This document shows, piece after piece, positions 44,360-53,036 of a stretch of DNA of 55,628 nt. Both the position numbers and the translations under genes were made by a program. Under the pieces are notes generated by a model. It made no database searches. It was not told the origin of the DNA and saw only the letters and a list, made by a program, of their open reading frames with translations. The DNA is from an uncultured Chitinophagaceae bacterium (lineage in GTDB: Bacteria; Bacteroidota; Bacteroidia; Chitinophagales; Chitinophagaceae), in contig CAKSVK010000004.1 of NCBI GenBank assembly GCA_934502905.1, positions 1 to 55,628 on the forward strand, written 5' to 3'. Position 1 is the first letter of the stretch; the number at the start of each line of letters is the position of its first letter.

Positions 44360-44953
44360 ATGAAACCAGACTATACTGTTGAAGATATGGAGACCCAGTG
44401 GGAAAAGATGAGAGCGGGTAGCGCTGAGGCGATGCTGGTATTATACGAATATAACTACAAGGACCTGTTGAGCTATGGCATTCAGTTAAGTAACAGTATG
44501 CATACCGCGAAAGACGCCATCAATGATGTATTCCTGCATTTATGGGAACAGCACCCCAGGCTGAAACCCGTCACAAACGTAAAGGCATACCTGTTCGCAT
44601 GTATCCGGAGGAAAATCTTCCATCCGTCATATTCCGATAAAAGACTGCTGCTGACAGATGTAACCTATGAAAATGCAGAAATGTCTTATGAAGACATATT
44701 GATCGCTATACAGCAATCCGAAGAAACAAGGAAAAAGGTACAGGCTGCCATGAAAAAACTGACGGATCGGCAAAAAGAGCTCATCCATCTGAGGTACTAT
44801 AAGAATATGGATTACCAGCAAATTGAGCAGGTAACCGGGATAAGCCTGAAGACCGCCTACAACACCGTGTACAATGCTGTTAAAACGCTCGCGGATGAAC
44901 TGCGCAACAGCATACTGACCGCTCTTTTACTCCTCCTGTTTTTCTGGAAATAA
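44360..44953 (+). CDS. ECF-type RNA polymerase sigma factor
   Basis: A 197-residue sigma-70 of the Bacteroidota ECF group that works with FecR-like anti-sigma factors. Region 2 is SAEAMLVLYEYNYKDLLSYGIQLSNSMHTAKDAINDVFLHLWEQ with VKAYLFACIRRKIF. Region 4 is LTDRQKELIHLRYYKNMDYQQIEQVTGISLKTAYNTVYNAVKTL. A hydrophobic C-terminal tail (SILTALLLLLFFWK) is common in this subgroup. TAATTTTA at 44342-44349 is one base off the -7 consensus. It is followed by fecR after 110 nt. In such systems the sigma is released when the downstream SusC binds substrate. Confidence 0.9.
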   Translation: MKPDYTVEDMETQWEKMRAGSAEAMLVLYEYNYKDLLSYGIQLSNSMHTAKDAINDVFLHLWEQHPRLKPVTNVKAYLFACIRRKIFHPSYSDKRLLLTDVTYENAEMSYEDILIAIQQSEETRKKVQAAMKKLTDRQKELIHLRYYKNMDYQQIEQVTGISLKTAYNTVYNAVKTLADELRNSILTALLLLLFFWK

Positions 44954-45063
44954 AGGACCTGCCGCGCAACCGTTTGCGTTATTTTTTAAAAAAGCGGCTT
45001 CATTCCTGGGAAAAAAAACTGTTTTCCTGCTTCATGATATTATAACTCACATATTATTTGCTT

Positions 45064-46296
45064 ATGAACCATAGCGACTCTTCGCATATTGAAGGCTTAT
45101 TGACAAATGAATCGTTTCTCAAATACTGCACAGGCGACAGGGAGGAGCTTATTCGCTGGGAGGAACGAATGAAAGCTGATCCCCAACTCAGGGCGAATGC
45201 AGAAAAGGCGAAGCGCTTACTGGAGTTGCTAAAAGCCGAAATGGCAGACGCATCTGTGGAAACGGTTGCGTTCAGGAATATGATTGAGCAGCAGACCGAC
45301 AGCCCGGTTATCGTATCGGCAAAACGGCATACAGGATACTGGGTGGCGGCGGCAATAGGATTGGTCATCCTATTATCAGGTACCTGGATGTTTTTCTATA
45401 ATAAGCATACCCCCCCGGAAATTGTGCAGCAGGAACAACCATCTGATAATAAAACAGATGCCGCTCCCGGTAAAAACACAGCAACCCTGATACTGGCTGA
45501 TGGCAGCGTGGTAGCGCTGGACAGTGCCGGTAACGGGGAAATTACCAAACAGGGGAATGTAGCCATTGTGAAATCGGAAGATGGAAAGATCCTGTACAAA
45601 ACAGACGGTCAAAGAACAGCCGAAACCTTATATAATACCATGAGCACGCCGAGAGGTGGTCAGTACCAACTGGTATTACCCGATGGAACGAAGGTCTGGC
45701 TGAATGCCGCCTCATCCATCCGTTATCCTGCCTCCTTTCCCGCTGACGAAAGAAAAGTAACTGTTACCGGCGAAGTATATTTTGAAGTAGCCGCCGCACG
45801 CACCTCTGCTAACAAGAAAGATTTCGTCCCGTTTATTGTACAAAAAGACGATATGCAGGTACAGGTAAAAGGAACACATTTCAACATAAATGCCTATGAT
45901 GATGAAGCTGATATAAAAGTGACCCTGCTGGAAGGGCGGGTGCATGTATTAACGAATGTGACCGCTGTTGAAAAGAAGGAAACGGCGCTTGTTCCCGGCA
46001 GGCAGGCAAGGTGCAACGCTGAAGGCGGCATCGACATTGCCAGCGATGTGGACCTGGATGAAGTAATGGCCTGGAAAAACGGCTTGTTCAATTTCAGCAA
46101 TGCAGACATCCGCATGATCATGCGACAGATAGGAAGATGGTACAACCTGGATGTCAGCTACGAGGGAGCATTACCTGAAAGAGCGTTTTCAGGGAAAATA
46201 ACCCGCAATACGCAATTATCGAATGTGCTGAAAATACTGGAACAGAGTAATATTCATTTCAGGATAGAGCAGAACAGGATTGTTGTCACGCCCTGA
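45064..46296 (+). CDS. FecR-family anti-sigma factor
   Basis: About 410 residues from the ATG at 45064; a TTG at 45058 is the alternative. The cytoplasmic N-terminal part (FLKYCTGDREELIRWEERMKADPQ) would hold the sigma factor. A single transmembrane helix follows (YWVAAAIGLVILLSGTWMFFY), then the periplasmic FecR domain (TPRGGQYQLVLPDGTKVWLNAASSIRYPASF with VTGEVYFEVA) and a C-terminal DUF4974 domain (MIMRQIGRWYNLDVSYEGALPERAFSGKI) that contacts the STN domain of the cognate SusC. It is the middle step of the trans-envelope signal. Confidence 0.92.
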   Translation: MNHSDSSHIEGLLTNESFLKYCTGDREELIRWEERMKADPQLRANAEKAKRLLELLKAEMADASVETVAFRNMIEQQTDSPVIVSAKRHTGYWVAAAIGLVILLSGTWMFFYNKHTPPEIVQQEQPSDNKTDAAPGKNTATLILADGSVVALDSAGNGEITKQGNVAIVKSEDGKILYKTDGQRTAETLYNTMSTPRGGQYQLVLPDGTKVWLNAASSIRYPASFPADERKVTVTGEVYFEVAAARTSANKKDFVPFIVQKDDMQVQVKGTHFNINAYDDEADIKVTLLEGRVHVLTNVTAVEKKETALVPGRQARCNAEGGIDIASDVDLDEVMAWKNGLFNFSNADIRMIMRQIGRWYNLDVSYEGALPERAFSGKITRNTQLSNVLKILEQSNIHFRIEQNRIVVTP

Positions 46297-46393
46297 CAGA
46301 ACAGATTTTATTATAAACTTCCTGATATAACCATTTTTAACCAAAACAACCAACTGATGATGACCTGATTCTTCCACCATGGCTCATAAAAAA

Positions 46394-46419
46394 CCGGATC
46401 CCGTTGGCCCGGGACCCGG
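46394..46419 (+). promoter_or_regulatory. Strong hairpin between fecR and susC
   Basis: CCGGATCCCG (46394-46403), loop TTGGCC, CGGGACCCGG (46410-46419): nine of ten pairs. It is preceded by six A but followed by GCGG rather than a T-tract, so it is not a standard terminator in this direction. It lies 64 nt before the susC ATG and may be a processing or attenuation structure that sets the higher expression of susCD. Confidence 0.5.
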
Positions 46420-46483
46420 CGGCTATTGGGCTTTTGCACAAACAACGCGAATTGTTATTTTTTAAACCCCAACAACCAAAGTT

Positions 46484-49400
46484 ATGTATTTGATTGCTAT
46501 CGGGCGTTTTCTGCACCACCGGAAAACCTCCATCACCAAAACCTGCCCCGCGAGGTTACGCCGGGCGCTGTTAGTAATGAAACTAACGACCATTTTACTT
46601 ATTGTCACCATGCTCAGGGTAAGCGCTACCGGCTTCGCCCAATCGGTATCCCTGTCCGAAAAAAATGTACGGCTGGAATCTGTTTTCAAAAAAATTGAAA
46701 AGCAAACCGGCTATTACTTCTGGTACGAGAACAAGGCTTTAAAAGAAGCCCGGAAAGTGACGGTTCAGCTGCAGAATGCAACCCTGGAGGAGGCGCTGGA
46801 CAAATGCCTGGCAGGCATGCCTTTTGACTATACGATTATTGAAAAAACGATCGTGATAAAAACAAAACGCTCCGGGCGCACGCAACAACAACAAAACATA
46901 CCGCCCCCCATTGAAGTACGCGGAAAAGTACTGGATGAAACCGGGGCTCCTTTACAGGGCGCCACGGTAAAGCTGAAAGGATCCGAAGCAGGGACTTCTA
47001 CAGGCACAGACGGAAACTTCACTTTATCTCTCTCCAATAACCAGGGCACAATAGTGATCTCTTTTATCGGGTATCAGAATGTAGAGTTGCCCGTTAGTGC
47101 AGACCTCGGCACCATCATGTTGCAACGGGAAATAACAGCAGCGGATGAAATAGTCGTTATTGGTTATGGTGCCCAGAAAAAATCGGACCTTACCGGTGCT
47201 ATCAGTTCTATAAAAGCCGACAACCTGCCCAAGGCCGCTACGCCCAATGTGGAGCAGATGCTGGCGGGAAAAGCCGCAGGTGTACAGATACGGGCGAATG
47301 ACGCGCAGCCTGGTGCTGCCGTAGAAGTGCTGATCAGGGGCGCCGCGTCTACAGGCGCAGGCAACGAACCACTGTACATCGTTGATGGTTTTCCGCTGTC
47401 AGGTGGTGCTGACCCGGGTACCGGAACCCGTTACTCCATTGGCTCCAGGAGTCCGTTAAACTCCATTAATCCCAACGACATTGAATCCATAGAGATACTG
47501 AAAGACGCCAGCGCAACAGCCATTTACGGTGCCAGGGCTGCGAACGGTGTGATCCTTATTACAACAAAATCGGGGAAACAGGGAAAAGCAAAGGTTTCTT
47601 TCGATATGAAAAACAGCTTCCAGAATGTAATGAAGCCCTGGGATATGATGAACGCCTCCCAATGGATGCAGGCGCGTACGGAATACTTAAAAGAGAGGTG
47701 GATGCTGGATAATAAGATCGGGGTATATGGCAACGTTGATCCTTCAACGGTAGATCCTTTTACACCTCCCTATACCGATCAGGAAATCAATAATGCGGGA
47801 GCAGGTACCAACTGGATCAATGAAGTAACCCGTACGGGTAAGATCCAGGAACAAAATATCAGCATCAGCGGTGCTTCTGATAAAACCAATTACCTCATCT
47901 CTTTCAATCATTTTGACCAGAAAGGTATTGTAAAGGCGAATGATTTTAAAAGGTTTACCGGCCGTGTGAATATTACACAAACAATCAATAGCTGGATAAA
48001 AGCGGGAGTGAAAGCAACCGGCAGTAAAATTGATATAAACAACCCTGCTATCGGTACCGGCATTGCTGAAAATACAGGCGTACTGGAAGCCGCGCTGAAG
48101 TTTACCCCGAGCCTGCCGGTTCGATTAGCCGACGGATCTTACTCCATAGTACCCAATTCTACCTTCTTCCCCAACCCGGTATCGTTGCTGGAGATCAGCA
48201 ATAATACGCAGCAAAACAGGCTGATGGTACAAACCTTTGCGGAGTTTGAACCTGTCAAAAACCTGAAGATCAGAACGCAGCTGGGCTTTGATAAGCAGGA
48301 AGGACTTACCAATATCTATTTGCCTAAAAGCACGATGTACGGAGATGCTGTAGGCGGACAGGCCAATATCAACCAGAATAACCGGTTCGACCAGCTGTTC
48401 AATACAACCATCAGTTACGGCAGGAAACTGGGCACCGCGCACCAGTTAGACGCGCTGGTAGGCTATGAATGGCAATCGATGGGCACATCCGGCCACAACC
48501 TTGGTAATAACAAGTTCCCAACCGACGCATTCCTGACCAACAATATCGGTTCGGGAGAATCTTCCCGGCCATCGGTAGGTTCTTACAAAGGTGTAAATGA
48601 GCTGGCTTCTTATTTTGGAAGGATCAACTATAACCTGCTGGGTAAATATCTTGTTACCCTCACCATGCGTGCAGACGGATCCAGCCGGTTTGGAGAAGGT
48701 AACCGTTTCGGTTATTTTCCTTCCGGGGCAGTTGCATGGCGCCTGGACCAGGAAGATTTCCTTCAGAACCTTTCCTGGCTTTCCACCGCAAAGCTCAGGT
48801 TCAGTGCGGGTCAGACAGGTAACAGCAACATCTCCGGCGCCTTCGCTTTTTACTCATTCGGCTCCGATTATCTTTTTGGCAACAGTGTGAATGCCGGCAC
48901 TTATCTTTCTTCTTACGCCAACCCCTACCTGCGCTGGGAAACCACTACGGAGTATAACCTGGGTATTGACCTGGGATTATTCAACAACCGTATCAATATT
49001 ACCGGTGAACTATTCTCTAAAGTGGTGTCCGATCTGCTTGGAAACAGGCAGTTGAAAACCTATCTTCCGCTTGACAGGGTGGCAGCCAACCTGGGTAAGA
49101 CCTCCAGCAAAGGCTTCGAGGTAACGGTGAATACAAGGAACCTGGTAGGAGCATTCACCTGGAGTACAGATGTTATGTTATCTGCTTACCGCGACCGGTG
49201 GAAAGAAAGAAGCCCGGATGTAGTGCTGCGTTCTTACGAGTCCGCAACAGATCCCATAAGAGTAAATTGGGGGTATGTGCTTGATGGCTTCGTGCAACCA
49301 GGCGAAGTGATCCCGCATATGCCCGGTGCATTACCCGGCACACAGAAGATAAAAGATATCAACGGGTATGATGACAATAACCAGTTGACCGGTAAGCCGG

Positions 49401-49939
49401 ATGGCAAGCTGAACGATGCAGACGTTGTGAAAATAGGTAATGTTGATCCATCGCTGATCTTCGGCTTCGGCAATACGTTTGCCTATAAAAACTTCGACCT
49501 TAATATCCACATCTACGGTATGCTGGGTATCAAGCGCAACAACGATTATTTAGGATATGTAACAGATATATATCCCAATATCAACAGGGGCTGGAACATT
49601 CCGAACATGCTTGATCAGTTCTGGTCAAGCGAAAACCAGAACGGGAAATATCCCAACCCTTACGTGGTAAGTCCTTTCCCCGGCTCACAGCAATACCTGT
49701 TGCAGAAAGCAGATTTTGCCAGGGTACGAAATATTACATTGGGATATACCTTCACAGACCTGCAAAAGAACAAACGCTGGTTCAGTGACCTGAGGATATA
49801 TGTGGATGCTGCCAACCCGGTTATTTTCACCAGCTTCAAAGGAATAGATCCGGAGATTACTCCTAAAGGAAATCCTCCAATCCGGTCCATCTATCCGCCG
49901 GCCAGATCGTATACGCTGGGTCTGAATGTTAGTTTTTAA
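46484..49939 (+). CDS. STN-domain SusC/RagA-family TonB-dependent transducer
   Basis: A 1151-residue SusC. A cytoplasmic-looking leader precedes the signal (MKLTTILLIVTMLRVSATGFAQ); initiation at 46577 is possible, but the longer form is usual in this class. The STN domain follows (VSLSEKNVRLESVFKKIEKQTGYYFWYENKALKEA, to about residue 128), then a carboxypeptidase-like domain (VRGKVLDETGAPLQGATVKLKG), the plug (VVIGYGAQKKSDLTGAIS, PLYIVDGFPLSGG, LKDASATAIYGARAANGVILITTKSG) and a barrel ending SYTLGLNVSF. The STN domain passes substrate occupancy to the FecR protein encoded just upstream. SusD follows after 3 nt. Confidence 0.95.
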   Translation: MYLIAIGRFLHHRKTSITKTCPARLRRALLVMKLTTILLIVTMLRVSATGFAQSVSLSEKNVRLESVFKKIEKQTGYYFWYENKALKEARKVTVQLQNATLEEALDKCLAGMPFDYTIIEKTIVIKTKRSGRTQQQQNIPPPIEVRGKVLDETGAPLQGATVKLKGSEAGTSTGTDGNFTLSLSNNQGTIVISFIGYQNVELPVSADLGTIMLQREITAADEIVVIGYGAQKKSDLTGAISSIKADNLPKAATPNVEQMLAGKAAGVQIRANDAQPGAAVEVLIRGAASTGAGNEPLYIVDGFPLSGGADPGTGTRYSIGSRSPLNSINPNDIESIEILKDASATAIYGARAANGVILITTKSGKQGKAKVSFDMKNSFQNVMKPWDMMNASQWMQARTEYLKERWMLDNKIGVYGNVDPSTVDPFTPPYTDQEINNAGAGTNWINEVTRTGKIQEQNISISGASDKTNYLISFNHFDQKGIVKANDFKRFTGRVNITQTINSWIKAGVKATGSKIDINNPAIGTGIAENTGVLEAALKFTPSLPVRLADGSYSIVPNSTFFPNPVSLLEISNNTQQNRLMVQTFAEFEPVKNLKIRTQLGFDKQEGLTNIYLPKSTMYGDAVGGQANINQNNRFDQLFNTTISYGRKLGTAHQLDALVGYEWQSMGTSGHNLGNNKFPTDAFLTNNIGSGESSRPSVGSYKGVNELASYFGRINYNLLGKYLVTLTMRADGSSRFGEGNRFGYFPSGAVAWRLDQEDFLQNLSWLSTAKLRFSAGQTGNSNISGAFAFYSFGSDYLFGNSVNAGTYLSSYANPYLRWETTTEYNLGIDLGLFNNRINITGELFSKVVSDLLGNRQLKTYLPLDRVAANLGKTSSKGFEVTVNTRNLVGAFTWSTDVMLSAYRDRWKERSPDVVLRSYESATDPIRVNWGYVLDGFVQPGEVIPHMPGALPGTQKIKDINGYDDNNQLTGKPDGKLNDADVVKIGNVDPSLIFGFGNTFAYKNFDLNIHIYGMLGIKRNNDYLGYVTDIYPNINRGWNIPNMLDQFWSSENQNGKYPNPYVVSPFPGSQQYLLQKADFARVRNITLGYTFTDLQKNKRWFSDLRIYVDAANPVIFTSFKGIDPEITPKGNPPIRSIYPPARSYTLGLNVSF

Positions 49940-49942
49940 AAA

Positions 49943-51442
49943 ATGAAAAGTATTATTATGAAAAAGTATTTGATCATATTATTAACAACGGGTTGCCTCG
50001 CCGGTATCTTTTCATCCTGCGAAAAGCTGGAGCCGCAGATATTTGACAGGCTGAGCCCTTCCAACTATCCCCAGAATGCCGAAGACGCCCGCACATTGGT
50101 TACCGGTGGCTATGGCATCTTAAGCCGTGGCTCCTACAGTGGGTTCGGTGACATCTCCTGGCAATCCAGGTTCATTATGAATGAAGCCACCACCGACGAA
50201 TTTGTTTGTTATTGGGGCGGAGGCGTATGGGAAACCTATGACAAATTTCTCTGGAACTCCAACAGCGAACATGTAACGGCAAAAACGTATGGCCCGTATA
50301 TCAAGGCCATTACCAATTGCGTGAACATTATCGAGCAACTAAAGCCTATAGAAATAGACGAAGACCTGAAGGCACGGTACCAGGCCGAAATGAAAGGCGT
50401 CATTGCCCTGCTTGCCTATACCCTGTATGACTTTTACGGTCCTACCGCTGTTGTTATCGATCCTGCCATTACCATGGATGCCAATACCGATTTCCAGCCC
50501 GAGCGCCCGACAAAGGAATGGATGGTGGATTTTATTAAAACAACTGCCAGGGAAGCAGCAGATGCACTGCCTGACAAGTACCCCGCAGCCGACTACGGCC
50601 GTATTACCAAAGGAACAGCCTTAATGGTATTGCTGAAACTCGCAATGCACGATAAAGACTGGACAGAAGCGGATAAAATATCCAGGGAAATAATGGATCT
50701 GAATGTTTACCAGTTACAGGGTTCCTATATCTCCGTTTTTGCCGTAGACAATGAAATGAACGACGAAATAGTGCTCGGCGTACCACTAATGGTAGGAAAT
50801 GACCGCTATAATAACTGGCTGGCACATACGCTTCCATCGGAATATGTGGAACCGAACGACATTCCTGTTCAAAAATGGGGCGGCTATAAAGTGCCCTGGA
50901 GAATGTACGACAAATTCCAGGCAGGTGATGAGCGGCTGCAATCTCTCTGGGGCAGCATCAACACTGCAGATGGCATAAAAAGCCTGCGTTCCATCAACGA
51001 ATCCTGGGCCCAGATGGGCGCCGTACCGTATAAATATCCGGCAGATCCTAATTCTACCGGTGAAGCGCACGGCAATGACTGGGTTATCTATCGCTATTCG
51101 GACGTATTGCTGTTAAGAGCCGAAGCCCTGAACAAGTTGGAACCGCTGAACAGCGAAGCCATCGGGCTCATTAACCAGGTACGTGAAAGAGCAAAAGCAG
51201 CAGCCATTACAGCCGGACAGTTTGCAAGCGGGGATGAGCTGAATGATTTTATACTTGATGAGCGTTTCCGAGAATTATTTATGGAGGGACATCGCAGGGA
51301 AGACCTCATCAGGCATGGAAAATACCTGTCTGAGGCGCAATCCAGGAACGCCTCCTATTTTGATGAAACCCGTTTGATCTTCCCGATCCCACAATGGGCC
51401 ATCAACGAAAATAAAAAGATCACCCAGAATCCCGGCTATTAA
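49943..51442 (+). CDS. SusD/RagB-family lipoprotein of the GH16 locus
   Basis: A 499-residue SusD-like protein. MKKYLIILLTTGCLAGIFSSCEKLEPQ is a lipoprotein signal; ATG codons at 49943 and 49958 are both possible. Core features are LSPSNYPQNAEDARTLVTGGYGIL, the TPR-like segment MKGVIALLAYTLYDFYGPTAVVID, and the C-terminal LDERFRELFMEGHRREDLIRHGKYL and ITQNPGY. It caps the SusC barrel and binds the glycan released by surface enzymes. It is directly coupled to susC with 3 nt between them. Confidence 0.93.
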   Translation: MKSIIMKKYLIILLTTGCLAGIFSSCEKLEPQIFDRLSPSNYPQNAEDARTLVTGGYGILSRGSYSGFGDISWQSRFIMNEATTDEFVCYWGGGVWETYDKFLWNSNSEHVTAKTYGPYIKAITNCVNIIEQLKPIEIDEDLKARYQAEMKGVIALLAYTLYDFYGPTAVVIDPAITMDANTDFQPERPTKEWMVDFIKTTAREAADALPDKYPAADYGRITKGTALMVLLKLAMHDKDWTEADKISREIMDLNVYQLQGSYISVFAVDNEMNDEIVLGVPLMVGNDRYNNWLAHTLPSEYVEPNDIPVQKWGGYKVPWRMYDKFQAGDERLQSLWGSINTADGIKSLRSINESWAQMGAVPYKYPADPNSTGEAHGNDWVIYRYSDVLLLRAEALNKLEPLNSEAIGLINQVRERAKAAAITAGQFASGDELNDFILDERFRELFMEGHRREDLIRHGKYLSEAQSRNASYFDETRLIFPIPQWAINENKKITQNPGY

Positions 51443-51467
51443 TTAAAAGGCCGGCAAAGCTGATAGT

Positions 51468-52964
51468 ATGAAAGGTTTTACCAGCTTTATACTACCGGTA
51501 GTACTGTCGTTCGTATCTGTTGGTTGCGTAAAAGCACATACAGGTATGAACGGTATTACACCGGATACCATGGAAACCAGGAGCAAAAAAGCATTAGCAA
51601 ACCCCGAACGGGGTTATAACCTGGAGTCAAATTATTTCATTCATAATTTAAAAAATCCTTTTCACGCCTATACCTATCCCCGGGGATGGATCGACGACCA
51701 GAATACCAGGTTCAACAGCCAGGCAGACGGGATTACCGGACTGCAACTGTATATTTACCTGACGGAATATGTGGGCAAGGATATTTCCGCCGGTGCGTTC
51801 AACAAAATGCAGCTGCTGTTTGACGAGGTAAAAAAGAAAGGTTATAAAGTAATTCTCCGGTTCGCATATGATGTTGATTATGGCAGTACCGATGCTGCCT
51901 TCAGCGATGTATTCCGACACCTTGACCAACTGGAACCGTTCATCAAAAAAAATATCGGGTTCATCACGATCTGGCAGATCGGATTTATCGGCGCATGGGG
52001 AGAAGGTCACAATTCGCCGATGACAACGGACTATGCCAACAGGACCCGGCTAACCATGAGGATACTCGATATCTTTTCTGACAGGCAGACCACACTGCGT
52101 TATCCCAGTCAACGGAGCAGGCTCGACCTCCCTGAAAGTTATATCAGGCGCATGGGATATAATAATGACTACTTCACAGCTTCGGAACACCCCAAAGCAC
52201 CGGGCAATGATTATGTATTTAACAGCCCCGACTACGAACAGGTAAGAAAAGAATCACCCTATGTGCAGGTAATGGGTGAAATACCATATGCCGAGGCCAC
52301 GGAATGGGGCCTGCACAGCATTATATCCGTACCCAATACATTGAAGATCCTGCGGGATCATCATTATAACTTATTTGACATCACACAGAACAATGAACTG
52401 AACATCAGACACTGGAAAGAATTTCCGTTGACGCCGGAACAATTACGGTCATGGAACGTCCTGTTTGATGAAAGTTATTTCGTGGAAGCCGGCAAAAATT
52501 GCAGGCGCAGCGCCTACGAATTTATCAGGGATCATTTGGGATACAGGTTTTATATAGATACAACCTCAACAAAATATATTGTCAACGGTGATAACCTTGA
52601 TTATAACATTATTGTAAAAAACACAGGATTCTCAGCACCCCACAACCCCAGGCCCGTGTACCTGCTGCTGATTGACGACAGCAATACTATCGTGCAGCAG
52701 CAACAGCTTCCGGATGATCCCCGTGGCTGGCAACCCTTTGATGTGACCACCAACGATTACAGGGCCCTGTTTCATGAAATGAAAGGTACTATTACATTGA
52801 ATACAAAAGGAAACTTTAAAATAGGATTGTGGCTGCCGGATCCTGAAGCGGCATTACAATATCTTCCTTCCTATTCGATACAGTTCGCCAACGAAGGAAT
52901 GGAAATATGGAAGGATAAAAACAACAGGTACCGGGTAAATATAATCGGAACCATTCATCATTAA
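51468..52964 (+). CDS. DUF4874/DUF4832 domain surface lipoprotein
   Basis: A 498-residue protein with a lipoprotein-like signal (FILPVVLSFVSVGC). Residues about 40-200 fit DUF4874: NPERGYNLESN, YKVILRFAYDVDY, and IWQIGFIGAWGEGH, a TIM-barrel-like segment with possible catalytic Glu. The C-terminal part fits DUF4832 (RRMGYNNDYFTASEH, GEIPYAEATEWG, then a beta-rich end with GNFKIGLWLPDPE). The layout resembles glycoside hydrolases of clan GH-A, but no activity is established for the family. It lies 25 nt after SusD and before the GH16 gene, so it should help bind or cut the same glycan. Confidence 0.8.
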   Translation: MKGFTSFILPVVLSFVSVGCVKAHTGMNGITPDTMETRSKKALANPERGYNLESNYFIHNLKNPFHAYTYPRGWIDDQNTRFNSQADGITGLQLYIYLTEYVGKDISAGAFNKMQLLFDEVKKKGYKVILRFAYDVDYGSTDAAFSDVFRHLDQLEPFIKKNIGFITIWQIGFIGAWGEGHNSPMTTDYANRTRLTMRILDIFSDRQTTLRYPSQRSRLDLPESYIRRMGYNNDYFTASEHPKAPGNDYVFNSPDYEQVRKESPYVQVMGEIPYAEATEWGLHSIISVPNTLKILRDHHYNLFDITQNNELNIRHWKEFPLTPEQLRSWNVLFDESYFVEAGKNCRRSAYEFIRDHLGYRFYIDTTSTKYIVNGDNLDYNIIVKNTGFSAPHNPRPVYLLLIDDSNTIVQQQQLPDDPRGWQPFDVTTNDYRALFHEMKGTITLNTKGNFKIGLWLPDPEAALQYLPSYSIQFANEGMEIWKDKNNRYRVNIIGTIHH

Positions 52965-53036
52965 TATACAAAGAGGCGCCGGCATCAGGCTGTATACAGT
53001 TGGGAAACACCGGTCTAAAAAAATATTTTTAACGCT

